From positions 2,170,001-2,234,000 of the forward strand of contig JALIGW010000059.1 of NCBI GenBank assembly GCA_023053685.1: a stretch of 64,000 nt of DNA, in the 5' to 3' direction. Both the position numbers and the translations under genes were made by a program. This document shows, piece by piece, positions 12,158 to 24,787 of the stretch. This stretch comes from Diadophis punctatus similis (lineage: Eukaryota > Chordata > Lepidosauria > Squamata > Dipsadidae). The notes below the pieces were generated by a model. It saw only the letters and a program-made list of their open reading frames with translations. It was not told the origin of the DNA and searched no databases. Each line of letters starts with the position of its first letter. Positions within the stretch are counted from its first letter, which is position 1.

Positions 12158-13654
12158 GCCGTATCTCATAATTTGCCTTAGGACTCAATTATAACAGAAA
12201 ACTTCACTTTTGACACAGAGCTCAGAAATGAAAAAGAAACACATATTCATGTTCTCCAGGGTCTGGAAAGCCGAATTCTGACACCATTTTCAGATCCGAG
12301 CTCTCCCTGAGGAGTTAGCCCAAGACTTATCATAGAATTTGCCTTTGGACTCAATTCAGCCCGAAAACCTCACTTTTGACACAGAGCTCAGAAATGAAAA
12401 AGAAACACATATCCATGTTCCCCAGGGTATGGAAAACCGAATTCCCACACCATTTGCCGATCCGAGCATTCCCTGAGGAATTAGCCCAAGCTGTATCATA
12501 GAATTTACCTTACGACTCAATTCAGCCCGAAAACCTCACTTTTGACACAGAGCTCAGAAATGAAAAAGAAACACATATCCATGTTCCCCAGGGTCTGGAA
12601 AGCCAAAATCTCACAAAATTTTCAGATCCAAGCATTCCCTGAGGAATTAGCCCAAGCCGTATCATAGAATTTACCTTACGACTCAATTCAGCCCAAAAAC
12701 CTCACTTTTGACACAGAGCTCAGAAATGAAAAAGAAACACATATCCATATTCCCCAGGGTATGGAAAAGCAAATTCCCACACCATTTTCAGATCCAAGCA
12801 TTCCCTGAGGAATTAGCCCAAGCCGTATCTCATAATTTGCCTTAGGATTCAATTCAACCAGAAAAGTTCACTTTTGACACAGAGCTCAGAAATGAAAAAG
12901 AAACACATATTCATGTTCCCCAGGGTCTGGAAAGCCAAAATCTCACAAAATTTTCAGATCCAAGCATTCCCTGAGGAATTAGCCCAAGCCGTATCATAGA
13001 ATTTACCTTACGACTCAATTCAGCCTGAAAACCTCACTTTTGACACAGAGCTGAGAAATGAAAAAGAAACACTTATCCATGTTCCCCAGGGTATGGAAAA
13101 GCAAATTCCCACACCATTTTCAGATCCGAGCAATCCCTGATGAATTAGCCCAAGCCGTATCATAGAATTTACCTTACGATTCAATTCAGCCCGAAAACCT
13201 CACTTTTGACACAGAGCTCAGAAATGAAAAAGAAACACATACAGTATTCCTGTTCCCTAGGGTCTGGAAAGCCAAATTCTCACACCATTTTCAGATCCGA
13301 GCTTTCCCTGTTGAGTTAGCCCAAGCCGTATCTCAGAATTTGCCTTGGGACTCAATTCAGCCAGAAAACTTCACTTTTGACACAGAGCTCAGAAATGAAA
13401 AAGAAACACATAGCCATGATCCCCAGGGTGTGGAAAGACAAAATCTCACACAATTTTCAGATCCGAGCTTTCCCTGAGGAGTTAGCCAAAGTCCTATCTC
13501 AGAATTTGCCATAGAAATCAATTCAGCCAGAAACTTCAGTTTTGACACAGAGCTCAGAAATGAAAAAGAAACACATATTCATGTTCCCAGGGTCTGGAAA
13601 GCCAAATTCTCACACCATTTTCAGATCCGAGCATTCCCTGAGGAATTAGCCCAA
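12158..13654. repeat. Left-domain HOR unit 6, left part (9 monomers)
   Basis: Order: A(12158) B(12324) F-like(12490) J(12656) C(12822) D(12988) E(13154) G(13325) H/N hybrid(13491). The H/N monomer is 164 bp: it begins ggcctatctc... with tcctatc at its join, has gaaacttcag, and ends with the shortened cccagggtctgg of N. It is the last monomer downstream of an intact G until 32,092, so I take it as the edge of the left domain. The same H/N form recurs at 44215 and 47202 in the right domain. Confidence 0.85.
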
Positions 13655-16314
13655 GCCGTATCATAGAATTTACCTTACGACTCAATTCAGCCCGAAAACC
13701 TCACTATTGAAACAGAGCTCAGAAATGAAAAAGAAATACATATTCATGTTCCCTAGGGTCGGGAAAGCCAAATTCTCACACCATTTTCAGATCCGAGCTT
13801 TCCCTGTGAAGTTAGCCCAAGCCGTATCTCATAATTTGCCTTAGGATTCAATTCAACCAGAAAACTTCACTTTTGACACAGAGCTCAGAAATGAAAAAGA
13901 AACACATATTCATGTTCCCCAGGGTCTGGAAAGCCAAAATCTCACAAAATTTTCAGATCCAAGCATTCCCTGAGGAATTAGCCCAAGCCGTATCATAGAA
14001 TTTACCTTACGACTCAATTCAGCCCGAAAACCTCTCTTTTGACACAGAGCTCAGAAATGAAAAAGAAACACATATCCATGTTCCCCAGGGTATGGAAAGC
14101 CGAATTCCCACACCATTTGCAGATCCGAGCTTTCCCTGAGGACTTAGCCCAAGGCGTTTCTCATAATTTGCCATAGAACTCAATTCAGCCCGAAAACCTC
14201 ACTTTTGACATAGAGCTCAGAAATGAAAAACAAACACATATCCATGTTCCCCAGGGTGTGGAAAGCCAAATTACCACACCATTTTCAGGTCCTAGTTTTC
14301 CCTGAGGAATTAGCCCAAGGCGTTTCTCAGAATTTGCCATAGAACTCAATTCAGCCCGAAAACTTCACTTTTGACACAGAGCTCAGAAATGAAAAAGAAA
14401 CACATATTCATGTTCCCCAGGGTCTGGAAAGCCAAAATCTTACAAAATTTTCAGATCCAAGCATTCCCTGAGGAATTAGCCCAAGCCGTATCATAGAATT
14501 TACCTTACGACTCAATTCAGCACGAAAACCTCTCTTTTGACACAGAGCTCAGAAATCAAAAACAAACACATATCCATGTTCCCCAGGGTATGGAAAGCCA
14601 AATTCCCACACCATTTGCAGATCCGAGCTTTCCCTGAGGACTTAGCCCAAGGCGTTTCTGAGAATTTGCCATAGAACTCAATTCAGCCCGAAAACCTCAC
14701 TTTTGACACAGAGCTCAGAAATGAAAAAGAAACACATATCCATGTTCCCCAGGGTATGGAAAAGCAAATTCCCACACCATTTTCAGATCCAAGCATTCCC
14801 TGAGGAATTAGCCCAAGCCGTATCTCATAATTTGCCTTAGGATTCAATTCAACCAGAAAAGTTCACTTTTGACACATAGCTCAGAAATGAAAAAGAAACA
14901 CATATTCATGTTCCCCAGGGTCTGGAAAGCCAAAATCTCACAAAATTTTCAGATCCAAGCATTCCCTGAGGAATTAGCCCAAGCCGTATCATAGAATTTA
15001 CCTTACGACTCAATTCAGCCTGAAAACCTCACTTTTGACACAGAGCTGAGAAATGAAAAAGAAACACTTATCCATGTTCCCCAGGGTATGGAAAACCGAA
15101 TTCCCACACCATTTGCAGATCCGAGCATTCCCTGATGAATTAGCCCAAGCCGTATCATAGAATTTACCTTACGACTTAATTCAGCCCGAAAACCTCACTT
15201 TTGACACAGAGCTCAGAAATGAAAAAGAAACACATACAGTATTCCTGTTCCCTAAGGTCTGGAAAGCCAAATTCTCACACCATTTTCAGATCCGAGCTTT
15301 CCCTGAGGAATTAGCCAAAGCCGTATCTCATAATTTGCCTTAGGACTCAATTCAGCCAGAAAACTTCACTCTTGACACAGAGCTCAGAAATGAAAAAGAA
15401 ATACATATTCATGTTCCCTAGGGTCGGGAAAGCCAAATTTTCACACCATTTTCAGATCCGAGCATTCCCTGAGGAATTAGCCCAAGCCGTATCATAGAAT
15501 TTACCTTACGACTCAATTCAGCCCGAAAACCTCTCTTTTGACACAGAGCTCAGAAATGAAAAAGAAACACATATCCATGTTCCCCAGGGTATGGAAAGCC
15601 GAATTCCCACACCATTTGCAGATCCGAGCTTTCCCTGAGGACTTAGCCCAAGGCTTTTCTCATAATTTGCCATAGAACTCAATTCAGCCCGAAAACCTCA
15701 CTTTTGACATAGAGCTCAGAAATGAAAAACAAACACATATCCATGTTCCCCAGGGTGTGGAAAGCCAAATTACCACACCATTTTCAGGTCCTAGTTTTCC
15801 CTGAGGAATTAGCCCAAGGCGTTTCTCAGAATTTGCCATAGAACTCAATTCAGCCCGAAAACTTCACTTTTGACACAGAGCTCAGAAATGAAAAAGAAAC
15901 ACATATTCATGTTCCCCAGGGTCTGGAAAGCCAAAATCTTACAAAATTTTCAGATCCAAGCATTCCCTGAGGAATTAGCCCAAGCCGTATCATAGAATTT
16001 ACCTTACGACTCAATTCAGCACGAAAACCTCTCTTTTGACACAGAGCTCAGAAATCAAAAAGAAACACATATCCATGTTCCCCAGGGTATGGAAAGCCGA
16101 ATTCCCACACCATTTGCAGATCCGAGCTTTCCCTGAGGACTTAGCCCAAGGCGTTTCTCAGAATTTGCCATAGAACTCAATTCAGCCCGAAAACCTCACT
16201 TTGATATAGAGCTCAGAAATGAAAAACAAACACATATCCATGTTCCCCAGGGTGTGGAAAGCCAAATTACCACACCATTTTCAGGTCCGAGTTTTCCCTG
16301 AGGAATTAGCCCAA
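13655..16314. repeat. Middle domain: 1,499-bp, 9-monomer tandem duplication
   Basis: The K monomer at 13987 is repeated at 15486 and the unusual cttacaaaa variant at 14,441 recurs at 15,940, both 1,499 bp apart (9 x 166 + 5). The first copy holds K, Kb, a Kb/C hybrid, a K variant with aaatcaaaaa, then J, C, D/B, E(15149) and a cactcttgac monomer. The second copy follows the first closely to about 16,150 and then diverges (gatatagag at about 16,203 against gacacagag). The variant aaatcaaaaa is specific to the middle domain in this window (14.55, 16.05, 18.71, 21.86, 26.35 and 26.85 kb). Confidence 0.85.
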
Positions 16315-17642
16315 GCCGTATCTCATAATTTGCCTTAGGACTCAATTATAACAGAAAACTTCACTTTTGACACAGAGCTCAGAAATGAAAAAGAAACACA
16401 TATTCATGTTATCCAGGGTCTGGAAAGCCGAATTCTGACACCATTTGCCGATCCGAGCATTCCCTGAGGAATTAGCCCAAGCTGTATCATAGAATTTACC
16501 TTACGACTCAATTCAGCCCGAAAACCTCACTTTTGACACAGAGCTCAGAAATGAAAAAGAAACACATATTCATGTTCCCCAGGGTCTGGAAAGCCAAAAT
16601 CTCACAAAATTTTCAGATCCAAGCATTCCCTGAGGAATTAGCCCAAGCCGTATCATAGAATTTACCTTACGACTCAATTCAGCCTGAAAACCTCACTTTT
16701 GACACAGAGCTGAGAAATGAAAAAGAAACACATATCCATGTTCCCCAGGGTATGGAAAGCCAAAATCTCACACCATTTTCAGATCCAAGCATTCCCTGAG
16801 GAATTAGCCCAAGCCGTATCATAGAATTTACCTTACGACTCAATTCAGCCTGAAAACCTCACTTTTGACACAGAGCTCAGAAATGAAAAAGAAACACATA
16901 TTCATGTTCCCCAGGGTCTGGAAAGCCAAATTACCACACCATTTTCAGGTCCGAGTTTTCCCTGAGGAATTAGCCCAAGCAGTATCTCATAATTTGCCTT
17001 AGGACTCAATTATAACAGAAAACTTCACTTTTGACACAGAGCTCAGAAATGAAAAAGAAACACATATTCATGTTCTCCAGGGTCTGGAAAGCCGAATTCT
17101 GACACCATTTTCAGATCCGAGCTTTCCCTGAGGAATTAGCCCAAGCCGTATCTCATAATTTGCCTTAGGATTCAATTCAACCAGAAAACTTCACTTTTGA
17201 CACAGAGCTCAGAAATGAAAAAGAAACACATATTCATGTTCCCCAGGGTCTGGAAAGCCAAAATCTCACAAAATTTTCAGATCCAAGCATTCCCTGAGGA
17301 ATTAGCCCAAGCCGTATCATAGAATTTGCCATAGAACTCAATTCAGCCCGAAAACCTCACTTTTGACATAGAGCTCAGAAATGAAAAACAAACACATATC
17401 CATGTTCCCCAGGGTGTGGAAAGCCAAATTACCACACCATTTTCAGGTCCGAGTTTTCCCTGAGGAATTAGCCCAAGCCGTATCTCATAATTTGCCTTAG
17501 GACTCAATTATAACAGAAAACTTCACTTTTGACACAGAGCTCAGAAATGAAAAAGAAACACATATTCATATTCTCCAGGGTCTGGAAAGCCGAATTCTGA
17601 CACCATTTTCAGATCCGAGCTTTCCCTGAGGAGTTAGCCCAA
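16315..17642. repeat. Middle domain: A-rich segment of mosaic monomers
   Basis: Eight monomers from the A at 16315 to before 17643. The A at 16315 has gttatccagg and an A/B hybrid end (ttgccgatcc). D-like and F-like monomers follow at 16481, 16647 and 16813, then A (16979, gcagtatc), C' (17145), a Kb variant that begins gccgtatcatag (17311) and A (17477, catattctcc). A recurs here at intervals of 4 and 3 monomers rather than 12 or more. Nothing other than satellite is present. Confidence 0.82.
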
Positions 17643-18138
17643 GGCGTTTCTCAGAATTTGCCATAGAACTCAATTCAGCCCGAAAACCTCACTTTTGACA
17701 CAGAGCTCAGAAATGAAAAAGAAACACATATTCCTGTTCCCTAGGGTTCGGAAAGCCAAATTTTCACACCATATTCAGATCCGAGTTTTCCCTGAGTTGT
17801 TAGCCCAAGGCGTATCATAGAATTTACTTTAAGACTCAATTCACCCCGAAAAGCTCACTGTTGACACAGAGCTCAGAAATGAAAAAGAAACACAAATTCA
17901 TGTTCCCTAGACTCTGGAAAGAAAAATCTCACACAATTTTTAGATCCGAACTTTCCCTGACGAGTTAGCCCAAGCCTTATCATAGAATTTGCCTTAGAAC
18001 TTAATTCAGCCAGAAAACTTCCCTTTTAACACAGAGCTCAGAAATGAAAAAGAAACACATATTCATGTTCCCAGGGTCTGGAAAGCCAAATTCTCACACA
18101 ATTTTCATATCCGAGCTTTCCCTGAGGAGTTAGCCCAA
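17643..18138. repeat. Diverged monomer island with an early M-N pair
   Basis: Three monomers (17643, 17809, 17974) carry private changes: gggttcgg, cacaccatattcag, gagttgttag, aaagctcactg, actta for actca near 17,999, cttttaacac and ttttcatatcc. The 17809 and 17974 units are the only M (tttactttaag, caccccg) and N (cttccc) monomers left of 30.59 kb, and they differ from the near-uniform right-domain copies. They may be an older, non-homogenised copy of the M-N pair. Confidence 0.8.
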
Positions 18139-20632
18139 GCCTTATCATAGAATTTGCCTTTGGACTCAATTCAGCCCGAAAACCTCACTTTTGACACAGA
18201 GCTCAGAAATGAAAAAGAAACACATATCCATGTTCCCCAGGGTATGGAAAACCGAATTCCCACACCATTTGCCGATCCGAGCATTCCCTGAGGAATTAGC
18301 CCAAGCCGTATCATAGAATTTACCTTACGACTCAATTCAGCCCGAAAACCTCACTTTTGACACAGGGCTCAGAAATGAAAAAGAAACACATATCCATGTT
18401 CCCCAGGGTATGGAAAGCCAAATTACCACACTATTTTCAGGTCCTAGTTTTCCCTGAGGAATTAGCCCAAGGCGTTTCTCAGAATTTGCCATAGAACTCA
18501 ATTCAGCCCGAAAACTTCACTTTTGACACAGAGCTAAAAAATGAAAAACAAACACATATTCATGTTCCCCAGGGTCTGGAAAGCCAAAATCTCACAAAAT
18601 TTTCAGATCCAAGCATTCCCTGAGGAATTAGCCCAAACCGTATCATAGAATTTACCTTACGACTCAATTCAGCCCGAAAACCTCTCTTTTGACACAGAGC
18701 TCAGAAATCAAAAAGAAACACATATCCATGTTCCCCAGGGTATGGAAAGCCAAATTCCCACACCATTTGCAGATCCGAGCTTTCCCTTGGGACTTAGCCC
18801 AAGGCGTTTCTCAGAATTTGCCATAGAACTCAATCGAGCCCGAAAACCTCACTTTTGACATAGAGCTCAGAAATGAAAAACAAACACATATCCATGTTCC
18901 CCAGGGTGTGGAAAGCCAAATTACCACACCATTTTCAGGTCCGAGTTTTCCCTGAGGAATTAGCCCAAGCCGTATCTCATAATTTGCCTTAGGACTCAAT
19001 TATAACAGAAAACTTCACTTTTGACACAGAGCTCAGAAATGAAAAAGAAACACATATTCATGTTCTCCAGGGTCTGGAAAGCCGAATTCTGACACCATTT
19101 TCAGATCCGAGCTTTCCCTGAGGAATTAGCCCAAGGCGTTTCTCAGAATTTGCCATAGAACTCAATTATAACAGAAAACTTCACTTTTGACACAGAGCTC
19201 AGAAATGAAATAGAAACACATATTCTTGTTCCCTAGGCTCTGGAAAGACAAAATCTCACACAATTTTCAGATCCGAGCTTTCCCTGAGGAGTTAGCCCAA
19301 GCCTTATCATAGAATTTGCCTTTGGACTCAATTCAGCCAGAAAACCTCACTTTTGACACAGAGCTCAGAAATGAAAAAGAAACACATATCCATGTTCCCC
19401 AGGGTATGGAAAGCCAAATTACCACACTATTTTCAGGTCCTAGTTTTCCCTGAGGAATTAGCCCAAGGCGTTTCTCAGAATTTGCCATAGAACTCAATTC
19501 AGCCCGAAAACTTCACTTTTGACACAGAGCTCAGAAATGAAAAAGAAACACATATTCATGTTCCCCAGGGTCTGGAAAGCCAAAATCTCACAAAATTTTC
19601 AGATCCAAGCATTCCCTGAGGAATTAGCCCAAGCCGTATCATAGAATTTACCTTACGACTCAATTCAGCCTGAAAACCTCACTTTTGACACAGAGCTCAG
19701 AAATGAAAAAGAAACACATACAGTATTCCTGTTCCCTAGGGTCTGGAAAGCCAAATTCCCACACCATTTGCAGATCCGAGCTTTCCCTGTGGAGTTAGCC
19801 CAAGGCGTTTCTCAGAATTTGCCATAGAACTCAATTCAGCCCGAAAACCTCACTTTGACAAAGAGCTCAGAAATGAAAAACAAACACATATCCATGTTCC
19901 CCAGGGTGTGGAAAGCCAAATTCCCACACCATTTTCAGATCCAAGCATTCCCTGAGGAATTAGCCCAAGCCGTATCTCATAATTTGCCTTAGGATTCAAT
20001 ACAACCAGAAAAGTTCACTTTTGACACAGAGCTCAGAAATGAAAAAGAAACACATATTCATGTTCCCCAGGGTCTGGAAAGCCAATATCTCACAAAATTT
20101 TCAGATCCAAGCATTCCCTGAGGAATTAGCCCAAGCCGTATCATAGAATTTACCTTACGACTCAATTCAGCCTGAAAACCTCACTTTTGACACAGAGCTG
20201 AGAAATGAAAAAGAAACACTTATCCATGTTCCCCAGGGTATGGAAAAGCAAATTCCCACACCATTTTCAGATCCGAGCTTTCCCTGAGGAATTAGCCCAA
20301 GGCGTTTCTCAGAATTTGCCATAGAACTCAATTATAACAGAAAACTTCACTTTTGACACAGAGCTCAGAAATGAAATAGAAACACATATTCTTGTTCCCT
20401 AGGCTCTGGAAAGACAAAATCTCACACAATTTTCAGATCCGAGCTTTCCCTGAGGAGTTAGCCCAAGCCTTATCATAGAATTTGCCTTTGGACTCAATTC
20501 AGCCCGAAAACCTCACTTTTGACACAGAGCTCCGAAAAGAAAAAGAAACACATATCCATGTTCCCCAGGGTATGGAAAACCGAATTCCCACACCATTTAC
20601 CGATCCGAGCATTCCCTGAGGAATTAGCCCAA
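18139..20632. repeat. Middle domain: mixed B, Kb, A, L and C monomers
   Basis: About 15 monomers, starting with B at 18139 and including Kb (18803), A (18969), L (19135) and an E at about 19672 (cagta at 19,721). No clear internal HOR is evident except a B-like plus ccaaattaccacactatttt plus C-like pattern around 18.3-18.7 kb and again at 19.3-19.6 kb. Private variants include gagctaaaaa (about 18,531), cccttgggac (about 18,784) and caatcgagcc (about 18,832). A second L at 20301 precedes B at 20467. Confidence 0.8.
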
Positions 20633-22123
20633 GCCGTATCATAGAATTTACCTTACGACTCAGTTCAGCCCGAAAACCTCACTTTTGACACAGAGCTCAG
20701 AAATGAAAAGAAACACATATCCATGTTCCCCAGGGTATGGAAAGCCAAATTACCACACTATTTTCAGATCCGAGCTTTCCCTGCGGAGTTAGCCCATGCC
20801 GTATCTCATAATTTGCCTTAGGATTCAATTCAACCAGAAAACTTCACTTTTGACACAGAGCTCAGAAATGAAAAAGAAACACATATTCATGTTCCCCAGG
20901 GTCTGGAAAGCCAAAATCTCACAAAATTTTCAGATCCAAGCATTCCCTGAGGAATTATCCCAAGCCGTATCATAGAATTTACCTTACGACTCAATTCAGC
21001 CTGAAAACCTCACTTTTGACACAGAGCTCAGAAATGAAAAAGAAACACATATCCATTTTCCCCAGGGTATGGAAAACTGAATTCCCACACCATTTTCAGA
21101 TCCGAGCTTTCCCTGAGGACTTAGCCCAAGGTGTTTCTCAGAGTTTGCCATAGAACTCAATTCACCCCGAAAACCTCACTTTTGACACAGAGCTCAGAAA
21201 TGAAAAAGAAACACATATCCATGTTCCCCAGGGTGTGGAAAGCCAAATTACCACACCATTTTCAGATCCGAGCTTTCTCTGCGGAGTTAGCCCATGCCGT
21301 ATCTCATAATTTGCCTTAGGATTCAATTCAACCAGAAAACTTCAGTTTTGACACAGAGCTCAGAAATGAAAAAGAAACACATATTCATGTTCTCCAGGGT
21401 ATGGAAAACCGAATTCCCACACCATTTACCGATCCGAGCATTCCCTGAGGAATTAGCCCAAGCCGTATCATAGAATTTACCTTACGACTCAGTTCAGCCC
21501 GAAAACCTCACTTTTGACACAGAGCTCAGAAATGAAAAGAAACACATATCCATGTTCCCCAGGGTATGGAAAGCCAAATTACCACACTATTTTCAGATCC
21601 GAGCTTTCCCTGCGGAGTTAGCCCATGCCGTATCTCATAATTTGCCTTAGGATTCAATTCAACCAGAAAACTTCACTTTTGACACAGAGCTCAGAAATGA
21701 AAAAGAAACACATATTCATGTTCCCCAGGGTCTGGAAAGCCAAAATCTCACAAAATTTTCAGATCCAAGCATTCCCTGAGGAATTAGCCCAAGCCGTATC
21801 ATAGAATTTACCTTACGACTCAATTCAGCCCGAAAACCTCTCTTTTGACACAGAGCTCAGAAATCAAAAAGAAACACATATCCATGTTCCCCAGGGTATG
21901 GAAAGCCGAATTCCCACACCATTTGCAGATCCGAGCTTTCCCTGAGGACTTAGCCCAAGGCGTTTCTCAGAATTTGCCATAGAACTCAATTCAGCCCGAA
22001 AACCTCACTTTGATATAGAGCTCAGAAATGAAAAACAAACACATATCCATGTTCCCCAGGGTGTGGAAAGCCAAATTACCACACCATTTTCAGGTCCGAG
22101 TTTTCCCTGAGGAATTAGCCCAA
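20633..22123. repeat. 829-bp, 5-monomer tandem duplication
   Basis: The 165-bp monomer with cagttcag and aatgaaaagaaac begins at 20633 and again at 21462, 829 bp apart (5 x 166 - 1). Both are preceded by an end with ttaccgatcc. The junction monomer 21296-21461 is a hybrid: it begins as C' (ggattcaattcaacc, cttcag) and ends as B (ggtatggaaaaccg, ttaccgatcc). The second copy keeps the same order for two monomers (21462, 21627) and then passes into a K with aaatcaaaaa at 21793 and a Kb with gatatagag. Confidence 0.88.
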
Positions 22124-24787
22124 GCCGTATCTCATAATTTGCCTTAGGACTCAATTATAACAGAAAACTTCACTTTTGACACAGAGCTCAGAAATGAAAA
22201 AGAAACACATATTCATGTTCTCCAGGGTCTGGAAAGCCGAATTCTGACACCATTTGCCGATCCGAGCATTCCCTGAGGAATTAGCCCAAGCTGTATCATA
22301 GAATTTACCTTTCGACTCAATTCAGCCCGAAAACCTCACTTTTGACACAGAGCTCAGAAATGAAAAAGAAACACATATCCATGTTCCCCAGAGTCTGGAA
22401 AGCCAAAATCTCACAAAATTTTCAGATCCAAGCATTCCCTGAGGAATTAGCCCAAGCCGTATCATAGAATTTACCTTACGACTCAATTCAGCCCAAAAAC
22501 CTCACTTTTGACACAGAGCTCAGAAATGAAAAAGAAACACATATCCATGTTCCCCAGGGTATGGAAAAGCAAATTCCCACACCATTTTCAGATCCAAGCA
22601 TTCCCTGAGGAATTAGCCCAAGCCGTATCTCATAATTTGCCTTAGGATTCAATTCAACCAGAAAAGTTCACTTTTGACACAGAGCTCAGAAATGAAAAAG
22701 AAACACATATTCATGTTCCCCAGGGTCTGGAAAGCCAAAATCTCACAAAATTTTCAGATCCAAGCATTCCCTGAGGAATTAGCCCAAGCCGTATCATAGA
22801 ATTTACCTTACGACTCAATTCAGCCTGAAAACCTCACTTTTGACACAGAGCTGAGAAATGAAAAAGAAACACTTATCCATGTTCCCCAGGGTATGGAAAA
22901 GCAAATTCCCACACCAATTTCAGATCCAAGCATTCCCTGAGGAATTAGCCCAAGCCGTATCTCATAATTTGCCTTAGGATTCAATTCAACCAGAAAAGTT
23001 CACTTTTGACACAGAGCTCAGAAATGAAAAAGAAACACATATTCATGTTCCCCAGGGTCTGGAAAGCCAAAATCTCACAAAATTTTCAGATCCAAGCAAT
23101 CCCTGATGAATTAGCCCAAGCCGTATCATGGAATTTACCTTACGACTCAATTCAGCCCGAAAACCTCACTTTTGACACAGAGCTCAGAAATGAAAAAGAA
23201 ACACATACAGTATTCCTGATCCCTAGGGTCTGGAAAGCCAAATTCCCACACCATTTGCAGATCCGAGCTTTCCCTGTGGAGTTAGCCCAAGGCGTTTCTC
23301 AGAATTTGCCATAGAACTCAATTCAGCCCGAAAACCTCACTTTGACAAAGAGCTCAGAAATGAAAAACAAACACATATCCATGTTCCCCAGGGTGTGGAA
23401 AGCCAAATTACCACACCATTTTCAGGTCCGAGTTTTCCCTGAGGAATTAGCCCAAGCCGTATCTCATAATTTGCCTTAGGACTCAATTATAACAGAAAAC
23501 TTCACTTTTGACACAGAGCTCAGAAATGAAAAAGAAACACATATTCATGTTCTCCAGGGTCTGGAAAGCCGAATTCTGACACCATTTGCCGATCCGAGCA
23601 TTCCCTGAGGAATTAGCCCAAGCTGTATCATAGAATTTACCTTTCGACTCAATTCAGCCCGAAAACCTCACTTTTGACACAGAGCTCAGAAATGAAAAAG
23701 AAACACATATCCATGTTCCCCAGAGTCTGGAAAGCCAAAATCTCACAAAATTTTCAGATCCAAGCATTCCCTGAGGAATTAGCCCAAGCCGTATCATAGA
23801 ATTTACCTTACGACTCAATTCAGCCCAAAAACCTCACTTTTGACACAGAGCTCAGAAATGAAAAAGAAACACATATCCATGTTCCCCAGGGTATGGAAAA
23901 GCAAATTCCCACACCATTTTCAGATCCAAGCATTCCCTGAGGAATTAGCCCAAGCCGTATCTCATAATTTGCCTTAGGATTCAATTCAACCAGAAAAGTT
24001 CACTTTTGACACAGAGCTCAGAAATGAAAAAGAAACACATATTCATGTTCCCCAGGGTCTGGAAAGCCAAAATCTCACAAAATTTTCAGATCCAAGCATT
24101 CCCTGAGGAATTAGCCCAAGCCGTATCATAGAATTTATCTTACGACTCAATTCAGCCTGAAAACCTCACTTTTGACACAGAGCTGAGAAATGAAAAAGAA
24201 ACACTTATCCATGTTCCCCAGGGTATGGAAAAGCAAATTCCCACACCAATTTCAGATCCGAGCAATCCCTGATGAATTAGCCCAAGCCGTATCATAGAAT
24301 TTACCTTACGACTCAATTCAGCCCGAAAACCTCACTTTTGACACAGAGCTCAGAAATGAAAAAGAAACACATACAGTATTCCTGATCCCTAGGGTCTGGA
24401 AAGCCAAATTCCCACACCATTTGCAGATCCGAGCTTTCCCTGTGGAGTTAGCCCAAGGCGTTTCTCAGAATTTGCCATAGAACTCAATTATAACAGAAAA
24501 CTTCACTTTTGACACAGAGCTCAGAAATGAAATAGAAACACATATTCTTGTTCCCTAGGCTCTGGAAAGACAAAATCTCACACAATTTTCAGATCCGAGC
24601 TTTCCCTGTGGAGTTAGCCCAAGGCGTTTCTCAGAATTTGCCATAGAACTCAATTCAGCCCGAAAACCTCACTTTGACAAAGAGCTCAGAAATGAAAAAC
24701 AAACACATATCCATGTTCCCCAGGGTGTGGAAAGCCAAATTACCACACCATTTTCAGGTCCGAGTTTTCCCTGAGGAATTAGCCCAA
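22124..24787. repeat. 1,332-bp, 8-monomer cassette in two copies
   Basis: A monomers start at 22124, 23456 and 24788, exactly 1,332 bp apart. Copy 1: A, F-like (tttcgactc, ccccagagtctgg), J, C, D, C, E, Kb' (gacaaagag, 165 bp). Copy 2: A, F-like, J, C, D, E, L, Kb'. The private variants tttcgactc and cagagtctgg lie 1,332 bp apart (22,311/23,643 and 22,389/23,721). The two copies have equal length but different content: copy 1 has an extra C before E, and copy 2 has an L after E. The extra C monomer of copy 1 ends in gcaatccctgatg of D, a sign of how it was inserted. Confidence 0.9.

Noticed and set aside
22290..22330. Possible CENP-B-box-like motif at tttcgactcaattcagcccg
   Set aside because: The required NTTCGNNNNANNCGGG spacing and final CGGG are not met here, and I saw no match on either strand elsewhere in the array.
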